Origin: Acestrorhynchus altus
Lineage: Eukaryota; Chordata; Actinopteri; Characiformes; Acestrorhynchidae
DNA length: 64,000 bases
Direction: 5' to 3'
Assembly: GCA_034509495.1 (NCBI GenBank)
Contig: JAVGWO010000026.1
Span: 3,404,332 to 3,468,331 of the forward strand
Positions 1 through 11,039 of the stretch are shown here, in pieces. Every line of letters begins with the position of its first letter. The stretch's first letter is position 1. The notes under the pieces are model-generated. The model did not search any database. It had not been told where the DNA came from and worked only from the letters and a program-made list of their open reading frames with translations. The position numbers were made by a program, and so were the translations under genes.

Positions 1-149
1 CTCTGGGCTCCCTGGCCCAGAAATTGCACTATGTAGGTATGTGAGCAGGAAAACACCTGTAAGAACAGTGTAGCACTGCTTGCGTCATATTTGTGTAAAA
101 TCTAGTAATATTTTACAATAAACACAGACACATATATTATACCATGTCC
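1..149. other. Unassigned sequence at window edge
   Basis: AT-rich sequence with no reading frame, RNA or repeat that I recognise. It may belong to the decayed transposon fragment that follows, but nothing shows this directly. Confidence 0.3.
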
Positions 150-365
150 AGCCACATAATCAGACCTATCCCCAATTGTGCAGGATACTCAACCCCCCTA
201 CTGCAAAATCTGCAGGAACTGCATGAGAATGTTTAAGCTATATGGAATATATTGGTGAAATACATCATTTGTAACCTCTACAACTCCAAGATAGCCAAAA
301 TAGCAACCTAATGAGTACTAGTATGTTGCATTATATCCAAGGCCATACTGAGAGACACTGTCTTC
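150..365 (+). mobile_element. Tc1/mariner-like transposon fossil, 3' transposase fragment
   Basis: The stretch from 'cataatcagacctatcccc' through 'ctgcaaaatctgcaggaac' to 'catactgagagacac' is shared, with many differences, with the segment near 48.2-48.42 kb on the plus strand and near 6.0-6.2 kb on the minus strand. In the 6 kb copy the same part translates to a Tc1-type DDE transposase end (a 'SPDLSPVEN' like motif), so this copy is read as the decayed C-terminal part plus flank of the same family. Stops and shifts break any frame. The family assignment comes from comparison within the window and from the usual Tc1 C-terminal motif. Confidence 0.5.
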
Positions 366-486
366 CTTTTGGAAAGTGTTGCATTTCCTTCTGAGTACTA
401 TTCTAAACAATTTGTTCAACCATTTTTTTAAGATGGGTGTATTTTAGCTCACTGGTGTGCTCATATATACATAGAGGGAGAGTAAG

Positions 487-491
<5 letters not shown>

Positions 492-559
<68 letters not shown>
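492..559. repeat. (GT)n microsatellite
   Basis: Perfect run of about 34 GT units. The Cys-Val reading frame across it is an artefact of the repeat. Confidence 0.97.
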
Positions 560-561
<2 letters not shown>

Positions 562-707
562 CCCACTAACTTCCTTGAAACCTTCATTAGACCAGGTTGG
601 CGTTAGATATGCTTCACCAAACCCTGCACTGCAGCATTAAGAGCCCAGTATGGGGATAGAAAATACTAGACAAAGTGAGAGGCAGCCTGCCAACCTTCAT
701 TTGTCTT
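560..707. other. Spacer between two microsatellites
   Basis: Unique-looking sequence between a GT run and a CA run. No feature is seen. Confidence 0.4.
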
Positions 708-751
708 ACACACACACACACACACACACATACACACACACACACACACAC
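708..751. repeat. (CA)n microsatellite
   Basis: CA run with one TA interruption near the middle (about 730). Confidence 0.96.
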
Positions 752-1451
752 TGTCTGATTCATCCATGTTTGTTTATCAATCAATAATGGTAGCTTTGAG
801 AAAAATAGAAATAAGCACTACAGTGCGAATCTGTTCACCTGGGAAAGTCATCCTACACAAGCCTTGGATTTTGTTGTCTTCTGATGTACTTAAATATTGC
901 ACATTATATGCATTCGGTGAGTGTTTTTCATTTCACTATAAAATGCAGTTGATTAATAAAAGCCTGCGCTTTCAGGCCCTGATCCTGCTTTTGGGTGTAT
1001 TGTCACTACCCTCTAGTGGTAGTTTGAAGTATTTTTTAAACAGCACACAAGAAGTAATGAACTAGTGAGAGGACTTCTTCTCCTTTCTTTTATTTTCCTC
1101 TTTTTATGGTCTGTTGAATATAATAATCCATCATTTTTGAATGGATGCAGAAAGTATTGCTGAACAGGTTGGCTGATGTAGTGGACAACACCCACACTAA
1201 CTGATTACTCCAGCTGTTTTCAATCTAATATCTGTCTGCCACACCTGTAACGTTAACTACAGACAGAAATGCTTAAATTTAACACAATTGATATAAAGAA
1301 TTTAACAGAATGTTTTCATTTGTTAAATATACTTACAATAGAGGTCAATGTTTAGAAGCTAAAGATATAGACAAGGCACGTTATTTAAAGCCGTTTATCT
1401 CAGTAATAACATTTCAGCTCTCCTTAGTATTGGTACAGGTAAATAAGTACT
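752..1451. other. Gene-free stretch, nothing recognised
   Basis: AT-rich sequence with only short chance reading frames on both strands. No splice-framed exon, RNA gene or repeat family was recognised. Confidence 0.4.
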
Positions 1452-1975
1452 ACAGATATATCCAAATGTTTATGGACACATCTTCTAGTGAATGCTTTCT
1501 GCTACTTTAAGTGGCACCCATTGCTGACACAGATTGGCAAATGCACACCCAGCTTCTCTAGTCCCTGTAGAGAAATACTGCCAATAAATTAAGACTCAAG
1601 AGGAGATAAAGACAAGCACCATGCTTAATATCAGATGTGGGCTAAAGTAAAGAGGTATAAATACTCCCAGTAGTGACCTGTGAAGAAGTGTGGAGTGTGG
1701 AATTGTGTTCTCTGGAATTATGGTGCTGCATCCAATACTTCTGGGATGAGTTGGGGAGTTGGGTATGAGGTGAGGTGGTGATCTTCCAATATCCTGACCT
1801 CACTAATGCTCTTGTCAATGAATGCAATCAAATCCTTATAGCAATGCTCTAAAATCACAACAGAAGCCTTCCCTGGACAGTAGAGACAGTTACTCCCACA
1901 AAAGCTGCATTCCCTTGATTTCAGATGAAACAATGAAGGAGCAGGTGTTCCAGTACAGCTCATAGTGTAGATACA
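1452..1975. mobile_element. Non-autonomous Tc1-like element (family 'T'), near full-length copy
   Basis: It begins with 'ccaaatgtttatggacac' and ends with 'gagcaggtgttccagtac', the two ends of a roughly 0.5 kb family seen again at about 27.96-28.38, 37.08-37.32, 45.33-45.55, 50.01-50.23 and 61.69-62.17 kb. The internal landmarks come in the same order: 'agtccctgtagagaaatac', a segment ending 'gtgttctctggaattatgg', 'catccaatacttctgggatg', 'cctcactaatgctcttgtc', 'caatcaaatcctta'. It has no coding capacity. I recall this type from ostariophysan genomes, with ends resembling Tc1/mariner inverted repeats and TA targets. That recall is knowledge, not something computed here. Confidence 0.75.
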
Positions 1976-3218
1976 GATATACTGTACATCAGATTATAGA
2001 TATAGTTGTCATCTTTTTTCAGTTTACACAGTTTACTCAACACCTATTATAACCTTAAATGATCCAATACATACAGAACAGTTGTTTTGGTTTGTTTGTT
2101 TGTTTAAGATTCAAGATTAAGGTTTAAGATTTAAGATTTGCTTAAGATTTGACAGTCACTGCCTCTGTGTATGCAACCCATAGATTTAAAGTCATCATAA
2201 TTGTTTTTTTTTTGTTTGTTTTTGTTTTGTTTTGCTGATTTATTTATTTATTTATTTATTTATTTATTTTTTGATGCTATACAAACCTGTGCATGTATAA
2301 AGTGCTCATTCACACTGAAGTTATAAGGAGTGTTACAGCCTGCACCATTTATTGGAATAAGGCACAACACAGGGCAGCCAATCAGGACAGAGCCTTTTCC
2401 TCTCCATATTTCTAACTTAAAGCCACAGTAACACAGACTATGTGTTCTGTCATGCTTAAGATGATGTGATATGTGTCTAGTCCAGTGGGAGGGAGTAAAA
2501 TATATCTAAAATCCTACAACTATGTTAATGTACATTAATTTTACTCATTTACAAAGATTAATAAATAGCCTTAAAAGCAAACTCATCTCCTTTCATTTTA
2601 AATTGATTGTCTTACAAGCAGGTGCAGGCATAAGCAATGTAGGGTGGGGTGTGGGTCCCCATTCATTTGTCCAGGGGATTGTTTGTTTAGTTAGGGGGAG
2701 CAGGGAGTGCTCATTTCGTTTCATTCAAAATGTGGGGTCTTTTGCAATCGTTGTGTTCCACACTAAGGGGAGAGGGTTAGATGACAAACTGTTTTTTTTT
2801 GTTTTTGTTTGTTTGTTTTTTTTGGTCAGTTGGCTGTGGTGAGAAGCAGTTTAACCAATGGTTGATGTAGATGCAAGTACATGTACACCACTAGTGGTGG
2901 AGAGAAAGTAAAAGCAAAGGCTGATGTGAAATACCATTTTATTTCATACATTTTAGAGATGCCTGCAACATTTTTACATCCCGGAAAGAGGATGTAAGTC
3001 ACCATAAGTCATCTTATGGCCACCTAAGAGAAACAGTTCTGTTTTTGGTTCATAAATCCTCGCAAACACTGTAAGAGCACCTCAAAATACTGAATATAGG
3101 CATTTACACTTTCTTCATTCTGCTGCTTGAATATGTCCTCATCTTCCCTTTCCTCCTCCTTCAGTCTTTTCTGCATTCTCCACTCCACCTTCCCTCCATC
3201 ATATCTCTCCCACATGCA
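1976..3218. other. Gene-free stretch with T-rich simple sequence
   Basis: Contains 'gtttgtttgt' and 'tttatttattta' low-complexity runs (about 2090-2110, 2203-2275, 2796-2825) and otherwise unassigned AT-rich sequence. The segment at about 2300-2420 (short CACTC- and 'cagccaatcaggacag'-containing) resembles old interspersed repeat, but I cannot place it in a family. No exon is seen. Confidence 0.4.
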
Positions 3219-3221
3219 CAT

Positions 3222-3260
<39 letters not shown>
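3219..3260. repeat. (CA)n microsatellite
   Basis: CA run with two imperfect units at the left end and 'cacgcacg' at the right end. Confidence 0.95.
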
Positions 3261-3263
<3 letters not shown>

Positions 3264-3535
3264 GATATATATCTGCGGGGTGTGAGTGAGTTATGGCACT
3301 CTCCTCTGGCCCTGTTATGCAGCGACACGGATGGGCACTTCCTCCCATCATGCTTTGTTTTGTGTCGTGCCCGTGGGCAGAGTGGCCAGGCAGAGTATGG
3401 ATGAGTCCAATATCTCAAAGCCCACTCCTTCATTTTCTCTCCCTCTCTCTTTCTTTCTCTCTCTCTCATCAATGCTACGACAGCAAATTGCTTCCATGCC
3501 CTTCTACCCTTTTCAACCATGTTGGCTAGACTGGC

Positions 3536-3540
<5 letters not shown>
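3261..3540. other. CT-rich spacer
   Basis: Includes a pyrimidine-rich patch at about 3435-3468 ('ctctccctctctctttcttt'). Overlapping reading frames on both strands give no recognisable protein. Confidence 0.4.
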
Positions 3541-3598
<58 letters not shown>

Positions 3599-3599
3599 N

Positions 3600-3646
<47 letters not shown>
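3541..3646. repeat. (GT)n microsatellite, left flank of gap
   Basis: GT run of about 53 units with a single undetermined base at 3599, followed by 'gaaaata' and then the gap. Confidence 0.96.
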
Positions 3647-3649
<3 letters not shown>

Positions 3650-3652
3650 ATA

Positions 3653-4047
3653 NNNNNNNNNNNNNNNNNNNNNNNNNNNNNNNNNNNNNNNNNNNNNNNN
3701 NNNNNNNNNNNNNNNNNNNNNNNNNNNNNNNNNNNNNNNNNNNNNNNNNNNNNNNNNNNNNNNNNNNNNNNNNNNNNNNNNNNNNNNNNNNNNNNNNNNN
3801 NNNNNNNNNNNNNNNNNNNNNNNNNNNNNNNNNNNNNNNNNNNNNNNNNNNNNNNNNNNNNNNNNNNNNNNNNNNNNNNNNNNNNNNNNNNNNNNNNNNN
3901 NNNNNNNNNNNNNNNNNNNNNNNNNNNNNNNNNNNNNNNNNNNNNNNNNNNNNNNNNNNNNNNNNNNNNNNNNNNNNNNNNNNNNNNNNNNNNNNNNNNN
4001 NNNNNNNNNNNNNNNNNNNNNNNNNNNNNNNNNNNNNNNNNNNNNNN
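3653..4047. other. Assembly gap (395 N)
   Basis: A run of undetermined bases bounded on both sides by (GT)n. Sequencing or assembly probably failed in the repeat. The true length and content are unknown, and the gap may be only more repeat. Confidence 0.99.

Positions 4048-4099
<52 letters not shown>
4048..4099. repeat. (GT)n microsatellite, right flank of gap
   Basis: GT run resuming immediately after the gap, in the same strand orientation as the left run. Confidence 0.96.
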
Positions 4100-4103
<4 letters not shown>

Positions 4104-4140
4104 ACATTATTTGTATAGCTGTGTGGGCATGTGTGTAATG

Positions 4141-5770
4141 TAATGATTCAAGATGGTGCCGGGGAGGTGGCAGCCTATTGCAGTAGCTCCTGCTCACTTC
4201 TGAGTTTTTTCAAGCTTTTTACCCTGTTTTATTGTACTTACTTTTCTGTTTGTGAAGTGTCCTTTTAATCAACTTCATACACAATGGACACAAAACTTGT
4301 GGCACCTGAGCTGGTTTTTCTATACTTTTCTCTCGGTTTACAATCAAGTCTGGAGATCCCATGGGGAGCCACGCTCCTATTATTAATTTTAGGGATCAGC
4401 TGTTAGCACTTCACAGCACAGCCGTGCTACCACATGAAAGGTAAACATCCCCCATGAGCTCCAGAAGAGGAGGCGGGGAAGCTGGGCAGGAGTACTGTGT
4501 CATGCATGGAGGAGATACTACAAGACCATTCTTCCTAGCAGTGTTTGTGTAATTCTGGGTACATCACTGTTAAAGAACAAATCTGCTTTAAGAACATTCA
4601 ACTGTTAACTGTACCGTGAGCCTGTACAACCTCCTGAGGGAAGTATCACATGTAAACATGATAACTGCATATATTTCCCCATCTGCTGATGCTGACAAGG
4701 CTTGTGGTGTCCTGCACCCAGCTGTGTGCAGGCTGCAAACACAGCACCCACAGGCCCTCATCCATCTCTGGAGACTATAATCTTGTTTCTCCATTCTCCA
4801 CTCTGTATGTATCCTGCCACACCAGAGATAATAAAATACTGGACCTGTTTTATGCCAACATAAAGGAGGCATATAACTCCTCACCACTCCCTGCTCTTGG
4901 AAGATCTAATTATAACATAATTCATCTTCTGCCTGTGTACAAACTCCTCATACACAGAGAACCAGCAGTGACCCTCACAGTGAAGAAATGGCTAAAGAGA
5001 GTCTAAAGAGGCTCTGTATGACTGTTTTGAAACCACTGTTTTGTGATCCTAATGGAGAGGGCATTGACAGTGTCACTCACTCACAAATTATGTTTACTTC
5101 TGTGGGGAGAACATTGTCCCCACTTAGACCATTTGGTGTTTCTCCAACAACAAGCCATGGATAAATCCTAACATAAAGGCTCTCCTAAAAGAGAAGAAGA
5201 GGGCATTCTGATCAGCTGACAAGGATGAGCTGAAAGCTGTGTAGGGGGAGCTGAGAAGGAGAGGAAGAGGGGAGAAAAACAACTACAGGAGGAAGCTGGA
5301 GGATCATTTATAGCATAAACATGTCAGCAGAGTTTGTAAAGACCTTAAAACCATCTCTGGTCACAAGAAGCCCAACTCCCAGGTGGTGGGGGAGCAGAAG
5401 TGGATGAACAATCTCAATCTGTTTTTCAATAGATTTTATCAATCACCTGTCACCCCCCCACTCCCCCCCAACTCTCACATCCACTCCCATCCTAACAGCT
5501 CTCAGCTCATAGCCACCCCTGTGCCATTCATCCATTTTTCTTCCATCTCCCCATAATTGTAAATAATCTGTAAATAATGTTCATTTACAATGTTTAAACT
5601 GTATATTTTACATACTGTACTGTGTATGCATCTACTATCTATTTGTTATTTGTATCTGGTTTTTTTTGTTTGTTTTTTTGCTGCGTGCCTTAATATCTCT
5701 TGCTATCCCTTTGCTGCTGTAATAATGTGATTTGATGGTGTGTTCTGAAGACAATTAACTTGATATAGGA
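4141..5770 (+). mobile_element. Non-LTR retrotransposon (CR1/L2/Rex1-like LINE), internally deleted and broken
   Basis: It starts with 'tgattcaagatggtgccgg', the usual type of LINE 5' start. At about 4800-4990 one frame gives 'DNKILDLFYANIKEAYNSS' then 'LGRSNYNIIHLLPVYK', which matches the end of the apurinic endonuclease domain of fish CR1/L2-group elements ('DHN' catalytic region changed here to 'NYN'). It runs on to about 5420 into the linker before the reverse transcriptase ('NKPWI', 'KEKKR' type motifs, frame broken). The reverse transcriptase itself is absent: after about 5435 the sequence passes straight to a C-rich and then AT-rich 3' UTR-like tail ending near 'gaagacaattaacttgat'. 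It is a dead copy. The exact superfamily is less sure than the LINE call. Confidence 0.8.
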
Positions 5771-5964
5771 ATATGTTTTTGACTGGGTGCCAGGCTGTCA
5801 CTGGTTAATGCACACACCTATTCTCACTCACTAAAAGGCATTTTTAATATTTTTTAGCACAGTTAATTCACCTATCATCAAGATTCCTGGAGTTCAGAGA
5901 GGTACACAAAGGAGCAGGGGGTAAATCCATGCTTCATCATATCTACAAAAGCTAGATAGTTACA

Positions 5965-6300
5965 TCATCTCTTTGGCAAAATATCTTGTTCAAAGTCAGT
6001 ATAAACTAAAATCAGATAAATACCATCAAACCAACTTTCCCGCCATTGGCAAACAAACTGAGTTGTAGAGGTTCCTAATGGTGTCCTAATATTCTCACTC
6101 AGTTCCAGCAGATTTAGCAGTAGGGGAGGAGGGTTGCGGTCCAATAATATCTCACACATTTTTAACCGGGGATAGGTCTGGTGATGTGACTGGCCATGAC
6201 ATAGTATGTGTGTCTTCGAGGCAAGCTCTTGAGATGGTAGCATTATATGGACAGGTATTGTCTTGTTGAAATAACGCATAGGAGTGTGCATTCAGAAAAG
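5965..6300 (-). mobile_element. Tc1/mariner-like transposase fossil, C-terminal part
   Basis: Read on the minus strand with frame shifts it gives a 'FQQDN'-like start ('tttcaacaagacaatacctg'), then 'SLPRRHTYYVMA' and a stretch equivalent to 'SPDLSPVENVWDIIG', the second and third acidic positions of a DD34E transposase. The following sequence ('ctgctaaatctgctggaact', 'ggaacctctacaactc') is shared with the fossils at about 0.15-0.37 and 47.7-48.4 kb. Stops and frameshifts make it non-functional. Confidence 0.75.
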
Positions 6301-6394
6301 TTTGAGCACTGGTTGCAGGACCTCATTAACCTAACAGAGATAACTTTAGAACAGAAAGTCATGTAGAATGCAATCAGTGGACAAGTGAATGGAG

Positions 6395-6396
<2 letters not shown>

Positions 6397-6444
<48 letters not shown>
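6397..6444. repeat. (GT)n microsatellite
   Basis: Uninterrupted TG run. It is followed by 'gattgatgttctcttcc', part of a local duplication with about 6795-6835. Confidence 0.96.
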
Positions 6445-6446
<2 letters not shown>

Positions 6447-6508
6447 ATTGATGTTCTCTTCCTATGCTGAGGTAGTGTTGCCATAATCCTGCTACTCAAT
6501 GTCAAAAA

Positions 6509-6509
<1 letters not shown>

Positions 6510-6551
<42 letters not shown>
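6510..6551. repeat. (CA)n microsatellite
   Basis: Uninterrupted CA run, in opposite orientation to the GT run 66 bases upstream, so a transcript could fold back. Confidence 0.96.
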
Positions 6552-6552
<1 letters not shown>

Positions 6553-6709
6553 GTCAATATTGAATTTGGAAGAAACAGTGAATAAGCATGTGCCCTAATA
6601 CTTTTGCTCACAGTCTACATTTTTGTATGTAAAATAAATCAATCAGTCCAGCTTTAATTAAACCACGGGTAGCCTCTGATTCTTACAGTGTTGTCAATAT
6701 TGACTTGTA

Positions 6710-6712
<3 letters not shown>

Positions 6713-6785
<73 letters not shown>
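6713..6785. repeat. (GT)n microsatellite
   Basis: GT run of about 36 units. Confidence 0.97.
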
Positions 6786-6786
<1 letters not shown>

Positions 6787-6848
6787 ATATACATGCGTGA
6801 GATTGAAGTTCTCTTCCTATGTTGAGGTAGCATAGTCAGTTCTAAAGA

Positions 6849-6849
6849 T

Positions 6850-6891
<42 letters not shown>

Positions 6892-6903
6892 ACACACACA
6901 CAT
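6849..6903. repeat. (CT)n(CA)n compound microsatellite
   Basis: About nine CT units pass directly into about 24 CA units, with one GA interruption near 6891. Confidence 0.95.
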
Positions 6904-7211
6904 ACTCCACCAGAATAGCACAGTCCTGCTGCTCCATTCCCTCGTCCACTGACTGCGTTCTTTATGACTTTCGCTGCTGAAGTCGTCTCTGAGCTTCTAG
7001 CATGTTTGCATCAGCCAGTGTGTTCTTGAGTAAACAGAATCTCATTAAGACTCAGTATGGGATTCATCGAGCAGCAGGGATGAAGAACATTAAACATCAT
7101 CCTGCATAATTATACCAGTTAGCATGCTATGCTAACCCACAAAGCACTCAGAAACGCTTCCAGCTACCAAACTGGTGGGCTTTTGAGCAGCTAGGCCAGT
7201 ATGCTGTCTAT

Positions 7212-7213
<2 letters not shown>

Positions 7214-7276
<63 letters not shown>
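7214..7276. repeat. (GT)n microsatellite
   Basis: About 31 GT units. A short (GTT)n follows at about 7311-7328. Confidence 0.96.
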
Positions 7277-7280
<4 letters not shown>

Positions 7281-7329
7281 TATAGACACCAGGACTAGCT
7301 CTCTCTGATGTTTGTTGTTGTTGTTGTGT

Positions 7330-8050
7330 TGGATCTTTGTTCTTCATTTTGCGGCTTTGGTTCTTAAACAGCACATCAAAGTTTGATCCAAAGGAAGCAT
7401 GTCATGTTATGTTCTTTCAGAATTAAACCATGTCTTTCAATGGACAACTGACGGAACTGGCAACACATTAGTCAAGCTTGTCCAGCGCTTATGAGTGGCA
7501 CGCTTTCCTCCACCTCCCTTCTCACAAATTCACTTTTGTTCTCTCATCCATTTCCACCGCACTTGCTTGTCCCAGTTCCCCCAAATATCTGGGTAAATAT
7601 TCTGAGCCAAAAACAGGATTGTCAGAATGGGAACTTTGGGTTGCTTGTCACATGAATTACTCAGGTTTTCCTATCTCACAAATCATATCAGACAAATCTA
7701 AACTTAAAGCTCAGGTTGGAGCTCTGTGGAATTATTTCATTGTTTCAAAGTTGACTAGATGTTTAGTTGCACATTTAGTGAAATCAAGCTAATGATGGAG
7801 CTGGTCATCATTGTGGAAATATGACATGACAGCATTATTGATGTGATGGGTAAATCTTTTGGTATTCCTTAGGATCCATTGGTCAGTTCCCCACAAAACA
7901 TAGATGGACATAAAAAGCCACCAGGGACAAGAGGCAGGTGAATCCACCAGATAGGCATAGTGAGAGGCAGAAGATGAGTTTCTCAGCACTCATAGACTTT
8001 TTAAGATTCAGCAAATGAAATGTTTGAACCATATTTCTTTTTGTGTTTTA
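7330..8050. other. Gene-free stretch, nothing recognised
   Basis: A plus-strand reading frame at 7478-7792 (104 codons) and other short frames show no domain or splice context. Treated as unassigned. Confidence 0.35.
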
Positions 8051-8059
8051 TTGTTATTA

Positions 8060-8610
8060 AAAAAAACAAAAACAAAAAAAACAACATATTTGACACTCTG
8101 GCAAGTTTGTGGACCCCAGAGGATTCATTTTACATGGTGTTTTTATAGTTTGACATACGTTTTGTCACCGAAACTTTAGAAAAGTATTTACAGTAGACAG
8201 CTACACATCAGATATTGTTATTTTTAGGAGATCTTCATTTGAGATGTATATTTTAACAGAATTTTAATATTTACATGAATTTGATTGTGTTTTGATTATT
8301 ATTGTTACTGGGTTGTTTGTTTAGTTTTGGGGGGTTTTTTTGTTTGTTTGTTTTTTGTTTTTGTTTTTTTTTGTTGTTTTTTTTTTTTTGGGGGGGGGGG
8401 TTGTTTTTGTATTGCTCAGAAAGATTCTGTTGATAATTGATCATCCAATGTTTTTTTGAGCAGAAAATTAGTTATTTGTAAGGATTAGATTGACAAGGAT
8501 ATTTCGTTGAATCAGGTGTGCTTGAGCACGAGGAGTATAAAGCAGTACACAAGTCTGGCACTCCAGTACCTGGATTCCCTACACTGGTTTAGACTTTATG
8601 AAAAACCTTC
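8060..8610 (+). repeat. Interspersed repeat family 'R1', diverged copy
   Basis: Matches other R1 copies at two places. 'aagtatttacagtagacag' with 'cagatattgttattttta' at 8180-8230 corresponds to 32545-32585, and 'gttatttgtaaggattagattgacaaggatat' at 8470-8502 corresponds to 9856-9890 and 32763-32795. Between them lies a T- and G-homopolymer-rich stretch (8330-8410). No coding content. Class unknown. Confidence 0.6.
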
Positions 8611-8892
8611 AGATAATATATTGTCACTGTCATGGCTTTGACTTTGCAGGAGAAAGGAGTTCAATGGAAGTCAGTGTAAAAATAATTTGTATTGGTCTAG
8701 ATATTCTGTATTCTCAATGTAAAGAACAACTGACAGATTGAAATTACATTAAAAAGCGAAAAATACAGATAATAGGTTTTTTCCGTGACAGCACCATAGA
8801 ACAGGTTGAAGAACACTATCTTCAAAACTGCCCAAAAATTCAGTGGCACATAATGATAATAACCTTCACACTCACACATTGCCCTCTTTCAG

Positions 8893-9027
8893 TTCATTCA
8901 TTAATCTTCTTATCTGCTTCATCCTGGTCAGGGTCGTGGTGGATCCAGCGCCTACCTGGAATCATTGGCGCAATGCAGGAATACCCCCTGATAAAGGGCA
9001 ACCAATGCTGGATACTGCACACTAATT

Positions 9028-9073
<46 letters not shown>

Positions 9074-9240
9074 CATGCACACACACACACACACGCACAC
9101 ACACACGCACACACACACACACACACCTAGGGGCAGAAAATCATAGCCAATCCAACTAAGGCTGCAGGAAACCAAAGTACCTGGAGGAAACAGGGAAAAC
9201 CTGCATGGACACAGGGAAAACATATAAAACACCTTACAGT
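8893..9240 (+). repeat. Old interspersed fish repeat split by a (CA)n tract
   Basis: Opens with 'ttcattcattaatcttctta' and 'cctggtcagggtcgtggtgg', and ends with 'ctggaggaaacagggaaaac', 'atggacacagggaaaacata'. This is a pattern I recall as very common in teleost genomes. The CA-rich centre is 9029-9126. A piece of the right half recurs at about 26060-26140. The reading frames across it are repeat artefacts. Confidence 0.7.
9029..9126. repeat. (CA)n microsatellite with CG/TG interruptions
   Basis: About 49 units with scattered 'acgc' and 'atgc' variants, lying inside the interspersed repeat above. Confidence 0.95.
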
Positions 9241-9819
9241 TTCTGGTTCCACATTTTCAGAAACAAGGTTTCATTTCAATGTTCCAGACTCAAATGTCTC
9301 AATTTCCAGCTTTCAGATCATGAGGGGCCACAGAGATGCCAAACAGACTGGTAAACAGAGAGGCAGTGTCCTGTTATGTCATAGTGTCTGCAATGGCGAG
9401 ACTTCAGACCTAGCATCTGAACACTCACTATTTCAGGTGATTTTAAAAGTTTAAAATTTTAAGTTTTACTCTCCACACTACTACTATTCCACCTGTATAT
9501 TAACCGTGCTATGAGGGAGAACAGGTCTGCTTTGAGACCACTGACAGGGAGATATTCTGTGAATCAGCTGGTGAGGCCATTAACAAGATGACAGACTGCA
9601 TCATTTACAGAGATGGATGGAGAAGTTCCTAACTTGATAGTGATGGGTGAGTGGTGAGTGAGTGATTAGAGCACCAGGATACTCAAATTATTCTTCATTT
9701 AAAGATATAAACGTAAGAGAATTAAAATATTTGTATACATTTGACCTTGTTTCAATAAAAAAAACTCTCTATTTACTCACTTACAAAAAAACATATTGGG
9801 AGATCCTGTTGCAAAGTGA

Positions 9820-10345
9820 TCATGCAGAGAGTTTTGGAGCTGAAAATGCATTGATTTTCATGGGTTATTTGTAATGATTAGACTGACAAGAGTATTTTAA
9901 TATGTTCTTCAGAATACCTGCCAGTGTTCTAAATAAAATAAAATATAATCAATATGAATGTCCTTAATTATTTGTGTTATTTGGTTTGTTATTTCTCTGT
10001 ATCAGTATTATCTCTCCTCAGTACATTTATTCTCAGATTTTAACAGTGTTCCAACCAATCCCTCCACAGACAAGGCATTAAACATGCACTGGATGCTCCT
10101 TTGACACTTAAACTGGATTTAATTCAGTAGGAAATGAATGAATTTTCCCAAGCTAGATCACTCGGTAAAAATTCATCACACAATGACCACAATGGTTAGA
10201 TAGGGTAAGTCTTGTTGTTTGTTAATATATGTGTATCATGAACTCTGATCTGACGCCTAAAAAACAGCATGTAACTGCCCACACAGTGCAGATCTCGAGT
10301 ATGCAGTTCTGAGAGTTAAGAGCAATATTCGCCTCCTTAAAAAGA
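9820..10345 (+). repeat. Interspersed repeat family 'R1', copy
   Basis: Collinear with 32740-33210: 'gttatttgtaatgattagac', 'ctcctcagtacatttattct', 'taaacatgcactgg', 'ggttagatagggtaagt', 'cttgttgtttgttaatatat', 'cagcatgtaactgcc', 'cagatctcgag', 'gagagttaagagcaatattc'. No open frame is shared between the copies, so this is taken as a non-coding mobile or once-mobile repeat. Confidence 0.75.
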
Positions 10346-10349
10346 TGAT

Positions 10350-11035
10350 CTGAACTTAGGTTCCCTGGAGCTTTAAATATTAAATGATTTAGAAACCTCC
10401 TCTTAGATTTCCAGGCAATTGTGCTGTGACAACCAACCCCAACATCCACTGATGGTTTCTTGTGAGTAAAATATGTCAGCATACCTCAGTGCTGTTCTCT
10501 TAAGAGTGAGCATAAATGGGCCAAGTCAGCCTTCTTGCTGCTTAACAGATTTCACAGCATAATAAAAATCCAAGTCCTAAAGCTGGTCTCCTGGGTCATG
10601 TATACTACATCTTCAACAGACAGAGGGAATTACAAGTGATCTACACTCACACAGAAGCAAAAGGTCATCAGTATTTGTAAAATTCCCTCATACTCAGAAC
10701 TGTCATTTCATTAACAGCGTTCCATTTGTTTGCTTTGCAATCTCTATGTATCCCCCTCTCTCCTCATTCACAGTCAAAAAAATCAAATAATGAATTCTTT
10801 CTGCATATCAGAAGAGGAAGACCCATTTATATTAAAACAGCAAGTAAACAAAGTAAAAACTGTTAAGCATTCATGTTTGTAGAAAGTAGTGTTGTGAGCT
10901 AGCACATGGGCTTGTTCCATCACTAGCTCATAACCTAATTTAACAGAATTAAACGCTGACTCACCAAACCAGGTGTTGGATGAGGACTGAAAGAATTATC
11001 ATGTTCAATGAAATAAAATAAAAAAAGTATTAAAT
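10350..11035. other. Gene-free stretch, nothing recognised
   Basis: AT-rich, no recognised repeat, exon or RNA. Confidence 0.35.
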
Positions 11036-11039
11036 AGTG

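Noticed and set aside
3024..4197. Long Cys-Val and Thr-His frames
   Set aside because: Translations of GT/CA microsatellite and the N gap.
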